Source of the DNA: Dyadobacter koreensis
GTDB taxonomy: Bacteria > Bacteroidota > Bacteroidia > Cytophagales > Spirosomataceae
NCBI RefSeq assembly: GCF_900108855.1
Contig: NZ_FNXY01000010.1
Coordinates: 276,929 to 340,928, forward strand
Length of the DNA stretch: 64,000 bases
Reading direction: 5' to 3'
Notes under the pieces: model-generated
Told to the model about the DNA's origin: nothing
The model's database searches: none
The model's input: only the letters and a program-made list of their open reading frames with translations
Translations under genes and position numbers: made by a program
Part shown: piece by piece, positions 52,901 to 61,994 of the stretch
How positions within the stretch are numbered: the stretch's first letter is position 1
Layout: every line of letters starts with the position of its first letter

Positions 52901-55900
52901 TGGTGGATTAAGCCGTGCGATTACCTCGGATAACGACTTCGATAATGCCAACATTGAAAGTATTGAATTCTGGATGCTGGACCCGTTTGTAACAGGACCA
53001 AACGGTGTTGTACGTGATGGTTCAGCTAACCCCCAGAATAACACTACGGGCGGTAAGCTTATATTCAATTTAGGTGATATTTCAGAAGATGTGATTCCTG
53101 ACGAGCGCTACAATTTTGAGAATGGCCTACCTCTTACTGAAAAAATTGTAGGTGAAAATGTAGAGCAGACGGTTTGGGGGCAGGTAACAAAATCACAGTA
53201 TCTGATCAATGCATTCAGTAATGAAACGGGAGCACGCCAAAAGCAGGATGTCGGTCTGGACGGTTTGAGTAATGAAGAAGAACGGACATTTTTTAAAGAA
53301 TATCTCGATCGTCTGCCTGCAAACCTTACCGCTGAAGCGAGAGCGAGAATACTTGCTGACCCTTCCGGTGATGACTTTAAATATTTTCTGGGAGAAGAGC
53401 AGGACGCAGAAGATTTAAAAATTCTTGAGCGGTATAAAGATTATATCGGTATGGAAAATAACTCTCCGGAAAGTCTTGGCAATTCTTCTCAGGTGACACC
53501 GGCATCAGGAAGTATTCCGGATGGGGAAGATATGAACGTTGATAACACAATCAATGACAACGAAGCGTATTATGAATATTCAATTGACCTGAAACCTAAT
53601 CAGCTTAGTGTCGGTAACGGTTTCATTGTGGATAAAACGACTACCACTGGTGACGGCGGTACTCAGAACTGGTATTTGTTCCGTGTGCCGATCAAGGAAT
53701 TTACAGGCCAGGTTGGAACGATAAGCGGCTTCAAATCAATCCGCTTCATGCGTATGTATCTGGCTGATTTCCAGCAGCCGGTTGTGTTACGTTTCGCTCA
53801 GCTGCAGATGATCGGACAACAGTACAGAAAATATACTTACAATCTTGATGCGGCTGGTTTACAGGAAGTTCCTGAACCTTATGATGCTAAATTTACAGTT
53901 GGAACAGTAAGTATTGAAGAAAATGGTGTGGCGGTAAATCCGGCAAACAGTACAGATAAAAAGTACATTTACCAATTACCTCCGGGTTGGGAGCGTGATC
54001 AGGATTTTACGCAAAGACCAAGTTTGCAGTTGAATGAGCAATCGATGAGCCTTTGTGTGACCAATCTTCGTGATGGCGATTCAAGAGCAGTTTACAAAAA
54101 CGTTAATCTGGACTTGTTGTTCCGTAAGCGTCTGCGTATGTATATCCATATGCAGAATGACGACAACGAAAACGGAATGGTTGGCGCGTTCATGAGACTT
54201 GGTACTGACCTTACGCAGAATTATTATGAAATTGATATTTCAGGTTTACAATCAACCCGTGAAAATACTGCGGTACGTGAAGAAATCTGGCCGGAAAACA
54301 ATGAACTGAACATTGCGCTGGATGATTTGATCCGCGCCAAAGCAGAACGTAATCGCACTATCGACAAAAATCAAAGCATACCTTATACGATCACTACGAG
54401 CGATGGCAGATACAAGATCACGGTTGTCGGTAATCCTGATTTAAGTGCGGTACGTGTGATGATGATTGGTATGCGCAATCCGAAATCTGCGGATGAACGC
54501 GCCAAAACTTTCTGTATCTGGACCGATGAAATGCACGCAGAAGGTTTCGATGATAAAGGCGGGTGGGCAGCAATTGCGCAGTTAAATGCGAAACTTGCAG
54601 ATTTTGCAACCGTGACGGCTTCGGGTCGTGTGGAAACTTTCGGGTTCGGAAGTGTTCAGCAGCGCATCGGCGAGCGCTCGCGTAACCTGACCACAGAGTA
54701 TGGTTTTTCTTCTAATATCGCAGTTGATAAATTGTTACCGCAGCAGTGGGGATTCAGTATTCCATTGTTTGTAAGTTATGACAGGAGAAATGTAAAACCT
54801 CATTTTGATCCACTCGACCCGGATACCCCTTTGTCTACTTCGCTGGCTAACTTGCAATCGGACGAAGAACGGGATGGTTACCGGAGACTGGTGGAAGAAA
54901 ATGCTGTTCGACGAGGAATCAACTTCTCTAACGTCAGAAAAATCAAGACGAGACCTGGTGCAAAAAATCATTTTTATGACTTTGAGAATTTTGCCTTTAC
55001 CTATGCATTCAGTGATGATACAAGGAGAAATATCCTGACGCAGGAATACTCGCAGCGAATGTACAAGGGAGGGATTGCCTACATATACAGCAGTCAGCCA
55101 AAGCCATTCGAACCTTTCAAAAAGATGAAAGCAACCAATCGTTATGCTGAATTTGTAAGGGACTTTAACGTGACGCTGCTTCCGAATATGGTTTCAGTGC
55201 GTGCGGATGTTGACCGACGTTTTGCAAGAACCCAGCTTCGCAATGCAGATCTGACAACGGAAGGAATGACGCCGATGTTTGAGAAATATTTCTGGTTTAA
55301 CCGTTATTATGATTTTGGCTGGAACCTGACGAAAAACATGACGCTGATGTATAATGCCTCTGCCAATGCGATCATCGACGAGCCGCAGGGCGACTTGAAC
55401 ACGTCGCAAAAAAGAGATTCGCTTTGGAGTAATTTCAAAAATCTGGGTCGGATCAAGAATTTTGATCAGAAAATAAAGCTTACTTACCGTCTGCCGTTGG
55501 ATAAAATTCCACTGCTTGACTGGATGACAGCCGATTATTCTCATTCGGTTGGCTACAATTACCAGGCAAATGCGTTTGGTCTGATGGATGCCGATAGTCT
55601 TCCTTTTGGAGATATTATTCGTAACAGCCGTGAAAGAGGAATTACTGGCAAGGTCGATTTCGTAATGCTTTATAATAAATTACGTTACCTGAAATTTGCC
55701 AATACGCCATCCGCACAACGTAAGAATTTTGCAAGAAGTCCGGGTGATATTGAAGATATCGATTTGCGTACGACTGATCTTCTGAAAAACATTACCCGTA
55801 TTTTGATGACTGTCCGTGGTATTAACGTTAGTTATTCGGTGCAGGAAACAACGGCGCTTCCTGGTTATCTGCGTGCTCCAAAATATTTTGGTCTGGATAA

Positions 55901-57137
55901 TGCAAATGCACCAGGACTGGGCTTTGTTATGGGGCAACAGGATCGGAACTTCCAGACAAAAGCTGCCGCCAACGGTTGGATTACAAAGAGTAGAGAGCAA
56001 AATCAGCCGTTCCAGCAAACCATTGCCAAAAACTTTGCAGCTAATACTTCACTGGAACCATTCAAGGATTTCCGAATGCAGATTGAAGTCAGATTGACGC
56101 GTCAGGATGCCTACCAGGAATTTTACCGGCCAGATTCAACCGGGAATTATGCGCACCAGAACCCTTTGAGAAACGGTCAGTTCAGTATGTCGTTCATGTC
56201 GTTCAGAACTGCATTTGCTAAAATCAGAAAGGATAATTCCTCTCCCGTTTTTGATAAGTTCAGATCATACCGTGCGATATTACGTGATCGTCTGAATGCT
56301 GAAAATCTTAATGGAGGTGGGGAATATAATGAAAATTCCCAGGACGTTTTGATCTCTTCATTCTTTGCGGCTTATACCGGTAAAGATCCTCAGACGGTGC
56401 GTACGAATCCATTCCTTAAATTCCCGATGCCGAACTGGGATATCAATTACGACGGTCTGGCAAGAATTCCGGCATTTAAAAGATTGTTCAGCAGCTTCAC
56501 CATGAAGCATCGATATTCGTCGACTTACAGCGTAGGGAACTTTACATCTAATCTGGATTATGAAGCATTGTATGTGAACCTTGCTGTGACAGGTTATCCG
56601 TTATCTTCCAAGACAAATTATCTAGGTCAGTATGTTCCTGTTTTCTCGATGAGCACGATTACGCTTTCAGAAAAATTTGCTCCATTAGTGGGTGTCACAT
56701 TCCGCACCCAAAGCAGAATCACGGGAAGTATCGACTATAACCGTGACCGGACCGTAGCACTGAACTTATCGAATTCACAAGTTGCCGAACTCTTTAATCA
56801 GGACGTGACAGTTAATATCGGTTTTACAAAAAACAACGTTCCGCTTCCATTCAAGATCAACGGTGTGAAGAAGAAACTGAAAAACGATATGACCATGCAG
56901 CTTGGCCTGACGTTCCGGGATACCCGCCATATTCAGCGTAAGTTTGACGGAGAAAATATTCCAATTGCCGGTAACATTAACTTCCAGCTGCATCCGACGA
57001 TCAATTATGTTGTGAACAACAGGTTAAGCTGCCAGTTCTATTTTGACAGGACATTTAATGACCCGTTAGTATCCAACTCGTTTTATCGTTCGAGTACGTC
57101 CGGCGGGGTTCAGTTGAAGTTCAATCTGGCTGAATAA
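49959..57137 (+). CDS. sprA: Cell surface protein SprA, type IX secretion outer-membrane translocon
   Basis: SprA is the giant single-chain outer-membrane barrel through which the type IX secretion system exports folded proteins; it is required for gliding in Flavobacterium. At 2392 residues it has the expected size. The start is TTG 49959: an in-frame stop lies just upstream and the next in-frame ATG is about 64 codons in. A hydrophobic export segment spans about 9-26. Recognisable SprA regions include NFIFNEQIAINFNANLGDRL, TFVASQQRSSKERIVLRGG, AVAYEYTYNGRSYKVGE and IVIEYERPDMFQNQIRTLLG, plus the C-terminal barrel ending YRSSTSGGVQLKFNLAE. It lies between ruvA and gcvH. Plug and shuttle partners of the translocon are not in the window. 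Confidence 0.95.
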   Translation: MSSTVYSSLFKAITISSGALLLATASFDKTESNSEVLADWAILTDTIPDTTRKNVDRSGNQLIMRWKDFYSNKFAQPRPRSPFYLKDPANISTNILLDSSGKIAVTENIQTPSGSLDYRAPESMDMETYDKALEDRAFKSLLREYSSRQDGKSAMGARGLLPKLDVPPALSKILGDNFLDFKPTGFVALDIGVMNQFIDNPALPIRQRRNTNFIFNEQIAINFNANLGDRLGFLTNFDTKASFNFENALKLNYKNPEESFLRKVEAGNINWAINSQLIPGVQNLFGLKTDFQFGRLSATFVASQQRSSKERIVLRGGAQSREFEIRVDNYDENRNFFLSQYFRNKYESALRNTPQITSGVTVTRMEVYVTNRTTTTESLRNIVGFTDLGEPAPYKTGNPNIQPIRANQPADNATNGLYKTLTDNPGFRQVDNTNSAITNLGFEKTVDYELLRGAKRLVAEREYTFSPQLGYISLTTPLRNDEVLAVAYEYTYNGRSYKVGELTEDYQNRQDDEVIALKLIKSSTIRNNTKLPMWDLMMKNVYTLGTSSIGKTGFQLRIIYKDDLTGIDNPNLQESNLANIPLIRVMGLDRLNPVNDLQPDGNFDFVDGVTIDTKTGRVFFPVLEPFGSNLNARLSDDAFRKKYVFDELYRTTMIDAQQVTEHNKFYIKGSYQSSGGAEVSLPYGVLETSVTVTSGGVPLSAGSDYIVEAQIGRVRILNSSVMNSGREIVIEYERPDMFQNQIRTLLGTHLDYVVNRDISLGLTAIRYKEKPAGFLTRVAIGNEPVNNTMLGFNVNIRKNVPFLTRWLDALPFLQTKEMSSIQFKAEFAKLFPGVSKEVNNRSLIDDFESTRTIYDLARQPQKWRLSTVPPQYRQGFDGKTLDYGYKRAKISAYVIDNLFGGATGLGGAAQSPANITDDDRKNVYEKLYLPKDIFPNRSVAGLINYPQNVLDIAYYPSERGMYNYNTDLDANGRLKNPRQNFGGLSRAITSDNDFDNANIESIEFWMLDPFVTGPNGVVRDGSANPQNNTTGGKLIFNLGDISEDVIPDERYNFENGLPLTEKIVGENVEQTVWGQVTKSQYLINAFSNETGARQKQDVGLDGLSNEEERTFFKEYLDRLPANLTAEARARILADPSGDDFKYFLGEEQDAEDLKILERYKDYIGMENNSPESLGNSSQVTPASGSIPDGEDMNVDNTINDNEAYYEYSIDLKPNQLSVGNGFIVDKTTTTGDGGTQNWYLFRVPIKEFTGQVGTISGFKSIRFMRMYLADFQQPVVLRFAQLQMIGQQYRKYTYNLDAAGLQEVPEPYDAKFTVGTVSIEENGVAVNPANSTDKKYIYQLPPGWERDQDFTQRPSLQLNEQSMSLCVTNLRDGDSRAVYKNVNLDLLFRKRLRMYIHMQNDDNENGMVGAFMRLGTDLTQNYYEIDISGLQSTRENTAVREEIWPENNELNIALDDLIRAKAERNRTIDKNQSIPYTITTSDGRYKITVVGNPDLSAVRVMMIGMRNPKSADERAKTFCIWTDEMHAEGFDDKGGWAAIAQLNAKLADFATVTASGRVETFGFGSVQQRIGERSRNLTTEYGFSSNIAVDKLLPQQWGFSIPLFVSYDRRNVKPHFDPLDPDTPLSTSLANLQSDEERDGYRRLVEENAVRRGINFSNVRKIKTRPGAKNHFYDFENFAFTYAFSDDTRRNILTQEYSQRMYKGGIAYIYSSQPKPFEPFKKMKATNRYAEFVRDFNVTLLPNMVSVRADVDRRFARTQLRNADLTTEGMTPMFEKYFWFNRYYDFGWNLTKNMTLMYNASANAIIDEPQGDLNTSQKRDSLWSNFKNLGRIKNFDQKIKLTYRLPLDKIPLLDWMTADYSHSVGYNYQANAFGLMDADSLPFGDIIRNSRERGITGKVDFVMLYNKLRYLKFANTPSAQRKNFARSPGDIEDIDLRTTDLLKNITRILMTVRGINVSYSVQETTALPGYLRAPKYFGLDNANAPGLGFVMGQQDRNFQTKAAANGWITKSREQNQPFQQTIAKNFAANTSLEPFKDFRMQIEVRLTRQDAYQEFYRPDSTGNYAHQNPLRNGQFSMSFMSFRTAFAKIRKDNSSPVFDKFRSYRAILRDRLNAENLNGGGEYNENSQDVLISSFFAAYTGKDPQTVRTNPFLKFPMPNWDINYDGLARIPAFKRLFSSFTMKHRYSSTYSVGNFTSNLDYEALYVNLAVTGYPLSSKTNYLGQYVPVFSMSTITLSEKFAPLVGVTFRTQSRITGSIDYNRDRTVALNLSNSQVAELFNQDVTVNIGFTKNNVPLPFKINGVKKKLKNDMTMQLGLTFRDTRHIQRKFDGENIPIAGNINFQLHPTINYVVNNRLSCQFYFDRTFNDPLVSNSFYRSSTSGGVQLKFNLAE

Positions 57138-57214
57138 AATTCGATTTGGAAAATACAAACTACATCCTGTAATTTGCGTCTGAAATACGTTTCAAAACTT
57201 ACTCTAATTATATC

Positions 57215-57595
57215 ATGAATTTCCCTTCAGAACTAAAGTACACAGAAGATCACGAATGGATCCGTATTGAAGGAGATACGGCATTTATCGGAATTACAGA
57301 TCACGCTCAGAAAGAATTGGGTGATATCGTGTATGTAGACATTAATACAGTTGGGGATTCGCTCGGAAAGGGAGAAGTCTTTGGCTCAGTTGAGGCTGTC
57401 AAAACAGTTTCGGACTTGTTTATTCCGGTTGCTGGAACAGTAACCGAAGTGAACGATGAGTTGGATAGTGAACCTGAATTGGTAAACTCTGATCCTTACG
57501 GACGTGGCTGGATGGTTAAAATAACTTTGGCAAATCCTGACGATACCGAAGGATTACTTTCTGTTGAAGATTACAAACAATTCATTGGTGCCTGA
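57215..57595 (+). CDS. gcvH: Glycine cleavage system H protein
   Basis: GcvH carries the lipoyl arm that shuttles methylamine between the P, T and L proteins. The 126-residue protein has the family start FPSELKYTEDHEWI, the hybrid motif around the lipoylated Lys63 (GSVEAVKTVSDLF) and the C-terminal GWMVKI strand. gcvP and gcvT are elsewhere, as is usual in Bacteroidetes where gcvH follows sprA. A Rho-independent terminator lies 11 bp after the stop. Confidence 0.97.
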   Translation: MNFPSELKYTEDHEWIRIEGDTAFIGITDHAQKELGDIVYVDINTVGDSLGKGEVFGSVEAVKTVSDLFIPVAGTVTEVNDELDSEPELVNSDPYGRGWMVKITLANPDDTEGLLSVEDYKQFIGA

Positions 57596-57606
57596 CGAAA
57601 GATTTA

Positions 57607-57631
57607 AAGCTCCGAAGGGAGCTTTTTTTTT
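57607..57631 (+). terminator. Rho-independent terminator after gcvH
   Basis: The stem AAGCTCC/GGAGCTT with a short loop is followed by an uninterrupted T-run (57623-57631), a textbook intrinsic terminator on the plus strand. Confidence 0.9.
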
Positions 57632-57741
57632 GCCTGTTAAAAAAGAAGATGTTTAAATAAAGAATTATTCAGACTAAACGGACGGAGATTCCTTTCGTTT
57701 ATTTTTTGGAATAGATTCACGTTTTGCGGTTACAATAATTT

Positions 57742-59025
57742 ATGAAAGTATTAATTCGATCGGTTCGAATCATTGATAAAAAATCGCCTTTTAACGGGCA
57801 GGTTAAAGATATACTGATCCGGGATGGAAAAATAACTCAGATAGGTGAGGCGCTGCCGGAAGATGGGGCCGATATAAAAGAAAGTGAAGGTTTGTGTGTT
57901 TCCTCCGGCTGGGTGGACATGAGAGTCGCTTCCCGGGATCCTGGTTTTGAGCATAAGGAAGACCTGGATTCTGTTCATGAAGCAGCGGTTCATGGCGGTT
58001 TTACAGAAATTGTTTTGCTGCCAAATTCTGAGCCTGTTGTCCATAGTAAAGACACTTTAAATTATATAAAGAATTCCGGTCGCGGTGGCTTGGTTAAACT
58101 TCATGTAGCTGCTGCGGTAACGCGGAAAGCGCAGGGAGTGGATTTTACAGAAATGATCGATCTGCATACCGCCGGAGCCATAGCTTTTACAGATGGAGAT
58201 CATCCGGTCCAGAACGCAGATCTTTTTCTAAAAACGATCTTATACTTACAGCCTCTGAATGCGTTGCTGATGAACCGTCCGGAAGACCGTCAGCTTACAG
58301 TTTTCGGGCAAATGCACGAGGGCATTACGAGCACGCTGATCGGTATGAAAGGTATGCCGTCGCTTGCTGAGGAAATGATGCTTAACCGTGATTTGAAATT
58401 GCTGGAATATGCGCTGGAAAAATCATCTTTCGAATTAACAGGTCAGCCAATCCTGCATATTTCTCTTGTTTCTACGCGGGAAGCCGTTGACTTGATCCGG
58501 GAAGCGAAGAAAAAAGGGTTGCCGGTAAGCTGCGACGTGGCTGCGCATCAGCTTGCTTATGAAGACAAAGATCTTCTGGATTTTGATACCAATTTGAAAG
58601 TAAATCCTCCATTCCGTTCCGCAACAGATCACGATGCGATTCGCCAGGGATTACTGGATGGGACAATTGACGCGATCGTTTCAGATCATACCCCGCACGA
58701 TGAGGAAAGTAAAAATCTGGAATTTGATCATGCCGATTTTGGTATCACCGGATTGGAAACGGCGTTCTCACTCGCCACTATGTTTAGCGGATTGAGTACA
58801 GAAGATATTGTTGAAAAACTTACTTCACAGCCACGGCACATACTAAGGCTGGAAGAAAGCATGATCGCCGAGGGTTCAGCGGCAAATCTTACCTTCTTTG
58901 AACCGGAAACGGAATGGGTTTTTGAAAAAACATATTCGAAATCAAAAAATACGCCATTCTTAGGGCAAAAGTTGAAAGGTACCGTTCGCGGAGTATTCAA
59001 CAACGGCCGCCTGGACTGGTTTTAA
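57742..59025 (+). CDS. Dihydroorotase homologue lacking metal ligands (pseudo-DHOase)
   Basis: The 427-residue amidohydrolase-fold protein is alignable over its whole length with class I dihydroorotase (PyrC). In active enzymes the first metal motif is HxH within DxHxHxRxPG. Here it reads DMRVASRDPG (residues 59-68), so both His are replaced (R61, A63). The second His of the HxxHVST motif is also changed (ILHISLVST), although SDHTPHDEESK with the catalytic Asp and the FGITGLETAF segment remain. Such variants in other bacteria are inactive and associate with aspartate transcarbamoylase as structural partners. Whether this one is regulatory or has a new function is unknown; pyrB is not adjacent. 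Confidence 0.85.
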   Translation: MKVLIRSVRIIDKKSPFNGQVKDILIRDGKITQIGEALPEDGADIKESEGLCVSSGWVDMRVASRDPGFEHKEDLDSVHEAAVHGGFTEIVLLPNSEPVVHSKDTLNYIKNSGRGGLVKLHVAAAVTRKAQGVDFTEMIDLHTAGAIAFTDGDHPVQNADLFLKTILYLQPLNALLMNRPEDRQLTVFGQMHEGITSTLIGMKGMPSLAEEMMLNRDLKLLEYALEKSSFELTGQPILHISLVSTREAVDLIREAKKKGLPVSCDVAAHQLAYEDKDLLDFDTNLKVNPPFRSATDHDAIRQGLLDGTIDAIVSDHTPHDEESKNLEFDHADFGITGLETAFSLATMFSGLSTEDIVEKLTSQPRHILRLEESMIAEGSAANLTFFEPETEWVFEKTYSKSKNTPFLGQKLKGTVRGVFNNGRLDWF

Positions 59026-59037
59026 GTTCATTTCTGA

Positions 59038-59081
59038 ATGACAGGTAAACAAATCGGACTTTCGGTTTGTTTACCTGTCAT
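59038..59081 (+). terminator. Long perfect hairpin after the dihydroorotase homologue
   Basis: ATGACAGGTAAACAAA (59038-59053) and TTTGTTTACCTGTCAT (59066-59081) form a perfect 16-bp stem with a 12-nt loop, 12 bp after the stop codon. There is no long T-run. It overlaps the first possible ATG of the next reading frame, which argues for the later ATG 59098 as that gene's start. Confidence 0.6.
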
Positions 59082-59097
59082 TCTATCATTACTTATC

Positions 59098-59658
59098 ATG
59101 AAATCATTATTAGAGTATTTTGACAAACCACTTTTAAAAGTATCGTTGGTTTTTGGCTTGATCACGGGTGTGTTGGCATTCGCATTTTTTCTAGGTCTTT
59201 ACGCCATTGGAATTGTGCCGCTGGGGAACAACAAAGTGATGGATATTGGTATTCACGTGATCATGATCGCGGGAGGTTGCTGGTATTTTCGTAAAAAAGT
59301 TGGAAATGGATTTCTGCATTTGTGGGAAGCCCTGACAATAGGATATGTCATTAACACTGTTGGTGCATTTATAAACGGCTGGCTTATTTATTTGTTTATA
59401 ACGTATATTGATCCTGCTGTTTTTACAAATTATCTTCAGGAAATGGGCACACTTCTAATGTCCGGGAAAGAAGAATTGGTTAAAAATATAGGCAATTCCG
59501 AATTCCTGAAAATGTATGCCAGCATACAAGCTATGGAACCCTCCGAAGTCATCACAGACGAAATCAGTAAGAAAACGGTTATGGCAATTATTCCAATTCT
59601 GATTATATCATTGATTTTCAGGAAACAGGATTACGGTGTATTTCACAATAAATCATAA
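59098..59658 (+). CDS. DUF4199 domain membrane protein (first copy)
   Basis: From ATG 59098 (MKSLLEYFDKPLLKVSLVFG) the protein has 186 residues; the in-frame ATG 59038 lies in a strong hairpin and is unlikely. Four hydrophobic helices are predicted: two in the first half (ITGVLAFAFFLGLYAIG, IGIHVIMIAGGCWYF), one around VINTVGAFINGWLIYLFI, and one near the C-terminus (MAIIPILIISLIF). A soluble helical segment lies between the last two. The function of DUF4199 proteins is unknown. A second DUF4199 gene follows after 59 bp. Confidence 0.8.
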   Translation: MKSLLEYFDKPLLKVSLVFGLITGVLAFAFFLGLYAIGIVPLGNNKVMDIGIHVIMIAGGCWYFRKKVGNGFLHLWEALTIGYVINTVGAFINGWLIYLFITYIDPAVFTNYLQEMGTLLMSGKEELVKNIGNSEFLKMYASIQAMEPSEVITDEISKKTVMAIIPILIISLIFRKQDYGVFHNKS

Positions 59659-59717
59659 ATTTACTGACGATCACATTTCAAAACCTCTTCATGCTCTAAA
59701 ATTACACACGAATCATT

Positions 59718-60233
59718 ATGGAAGAACAAGCATCCACCGCACGCACAGCTCTGAAATATGGAATTCTGACATCCGTCGCGATTATCATTTACACAACGAT
59801 AACGAACGTATCCGGGCAGTCGCAGAATAAATGGCTGGCCATGGTGTCGTATCTGATTATGATCATTGGCATCTTTCTGGCGATGAAAGAATTCCGGGAG
59901 ACGAACAAAGGGTTCATGGGGTATGGAGAGGGATTAGGTTTGGGAAGTCTTGTTTCGGCTATTTTAGGATTCTTTTCATCGATGTTTTCGATGTTTTATA
60001 TCCGTTTTATTGATACCACGATCAGAACGCAGATACTGGACAAAGCGAGAGCAGATATGGAAGCGCAGGGGCTCGACGATTCACAGATCGACCATTACAT
60101 GGAGTTGTCGGAGAAATTCAGTTCTCCGGGAATAATGTTTGCGGCCGGTGTTTTCGGGTTTCTTTTTATCGGCTTTATTTTTTCATTAATCATAGCTGCG
60201 ATCCTTCGCCGTGAAAAACCGGTTTTTGATTAA
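59718..60233 (+). CDS. DUF4199 domain membrane protein (second copy)
   Basis: The 171-residue protein has about four membrane helices and the same organisation as the preceding gene: ALKYGILTSVAIIIYTTI, AMVSYLIMIIGIFLAMKEF, LGLGSLVSAILGFFSSMF and FAAGVFGFLFIGFIFSLIIAAIL. A charged loop (DKARADMEAQGLDDSQIDHY) lies before the last helix. The pair probably arose by duplication, although the two have diverged strongly. It is followed by gldF. Confidence 0.82.
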   Translation: MEEQASTARTALKYGILTSVAIIIYTTITNVSGQSQNKWLAMVSYLIMIIGIFLAMKEFRETNKGFMGYGEGLGLGSLVSAILGFFSSMFSMFYIRFIDTTIRTQILDKARADMEAQGLDDSQIDHYMELSEKFSSPGIMFAAGVFGFLFIGFIFSLIIAAILRREKPVFD

Positions 60234-60344
60234 TGCTTTCTGATTATTACGGCAACAAATTTATTTTGAAATATAAACAGTATTGAATCCGTTGTGATTT
60301 GTAACAATTCATGATTTTCAGTTCTCCATTTTTTATTAAAAAAA

Positions 60345-61073
60345 GTGTTTGCAATTTTTCAGAAAGAGATAGGTAGTTTTTTTAATTCGCTCGTTGCCTA
60401 CATGGTTATGGCAGTCTTTTTGATTGCTGTTGGGTTAATCGTCTGGGTATTTCCTGATTCCAATGTTCTGGATTACGGGTATGCCGATCTGAATGCTTTT
60501 TTTAGCCTTGCTCCCTATGTACTTCTCTTTCTGATTCCCGCCATAACGATGCGTTCCCTGGCAGAAGAAAGCCGGACGGGAACTTTGGAACTGTTGTTGA
60601 CCAAACCAATAAAAAACTGGGAGTTGATCCTGGGCAAGTTTTTCGCAAACTGGATCTTGGTACTGCTTACCATTCTGCCGACAATACTGTATTACATCAG
60701 TGTCTATCAACTGGGAAATCCCAGCGGAAATATCGATTCTGCTGCGGTTTTTGGTTCCTATATTGGCCTTTTCCTGTTCAGCGGTGTTTTGGTATCTATG
60801 GGAATCTGGTCGTCCTCACTGAATGAAAATCAAATTGTAGCTTTCATTCTCGGAGTTTTTCTTGCATTCATTTGGTATGTTGGGTTTGGATCAATATCGG
60901 CCTTGCTTGGGAGCGGATTTGCGGCTGACATTTTTTCATGGACTGCACTCGATGAACAATACCGTGCACTGGGCAAAGGATTGGTAGATTCACGAAATGT
61001 AATTTATCTTTTCAGTCTGATGATTTTTTTTCTTTTCCTTACACATTGGCGTGTTGAAGCGCTCCGGAAGTAG
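60345..61073 (+). CDS. gldF: Gliding motility-associated ABC transporter permease GldF
   Basis: The 242-residue ABC-2-type permease has a GTG start at 60345 (FAIFQKEIGSFFNSLVAYMV). Six membrane helices are visible, with the characteristic cytoplasmic segment EESRTGTLELLLTKPIKNWELILGKF after the second. In Flavobacterium GldF works with the periplasmic GldG and the ATPase GldA in gliding. The usual next gene, gldG, is absent: 210 bp of non-coding sequence and then an ECF sigma gene follow. It could therefore be a gldF relative serving another transporter, but the sequence pattern is closest to GldF. Confidence 0.82.
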   Translation: MFAIFQKEIGSFFNSLVAYMVMAVFLIAVGLIVWVFPDSNVLDYGYADLNAFFSLAPYVLLFLIPAITMRSLAEESRTGTLELLLTKPIKNWELILGKFFANWILVLLTILPTILYYISVYQLGNPSGNIDSAAVFGSYIGLFLFSGVLVSMGIWSSSLNENQIVAFILGVFLAFIWYVGFGSISALLGSGFAADIFSWTALDEQYRALGKGLVDSRNVIYLFSLMIFFLFLTHWRVEALRK

Positions 61074-61283
61074 CAAGGCCGGAAAACTTGTGGTAAATCC
61101 TGTTAATAATAGTTAAAGTTGCCGTTGATTTCTGATCTTGGAAATGCAAAAAAATCATTTGTTTACAACTAATATTAATATTCGTACTTACTCCGGCAAA
61201 GTTTTTCATATTCTCTTTGATCTTGCAAATCTGAATTGATCTAAGAATCTGCTTTTCACGTATATAATAAAAAGCACACTACG

Positions 61284-61994
61284 ATGATCAATTCACTAAG
61301 TTTGACGATTGGGGCCTCACCGCCCGGATTACTAACGATTTCTGATTATGTTCAAAGGCAGGTAATTATATACTTACCAGTAGACCAGATCTTGGAAAAT
61401 TTTATTAGCTTGCCAATAAGAAATGTTAAATTAAATGTTAAGCGACTCTTGGCGACTAGCAAAGTAAAATATTCGGAAGAAGAACTTGTGGTTGCTCTCA
61501 AACGGAATGAGAGGGCTGCATTTGAATTCCTCTACGATCACTACTCTGGGGCATTATTTAATATAATATGCAAAACATTGCGTGATGAGGAGCGGGCTGC
61601 TGATGTTCTTCAGGAATCTTTCTTGAAAATCTGGAAAAACATTGCGTCTTATAATCCGGAAAAGGGAAGACTGTTTACATGGATCTTAAATATTGCCCGT
61701 AATGGTGCGATTGATGCCGCTCGTGTTGAGGGCAGAAAACCGGTCATGGACGATATCGACGATCGGGCCGCGTTAAATGAACGTGACACCAGTGAAGAGT
61801 TGAGTACCGCAAGTTCCGAGATAAAATCAATCGTTAATATGCTTCGGCCCGAGCGGAAGATTCTTATTGATATGGCTTATTTCCAGGGCTATACTCATGA
61901 AGAAATTTCCGAAGAATTAAAGATCCCGCTGGGAACGGTGAAATCGAGAATCCGAACAGCATTACAAGAGTTAAAACAATACTTTTCAGTATGA
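61284..61994 (+). CDS. ECF RNA polymerase sigma factor (SigK-like)
   Basis: The 236-residue sigma-70 family protein has region 2 at about 70-140 (AFEFLYDHYSGALFNIICKT, ADVLQESFLKIWKNIASYNP, FTWILNIARNGAIDAARV) and region 4 at about 180-233 (LRPERKILIDMAYFQGYTHE, LKIPLGTVKSRIRTALQELK). The N-terminal 60 residues are unusually long and not sigma-like, so translation may begin further in, near ATSKVKYSEEEL. It overlaps the anti-sigma gene by 4 bp, a sign of translational coupling. It belongs to a different sigma family from the FecR-linked one at 20262-20816. Confidence 0.9.
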   Translation: MINSLSLTIGASPPGLLTISDYVQRQVIIYLPVDQILENFISLPIRNVKLNVKRLLATSKVKYSEEELVVALKRNERAAFEFLYDHYSGALFNIICKTLRDEERAADVLQESFLKIWKNIASYNPEKGRLFTWILNIARNGAIDAARVEGRKPVMDDIDDRAALNERDTSEELSTASSEIKSIVNMLRPERKILIDMAYFQGYTHEEISEELKIPLGTVKSRIRTALQELKQYFSV

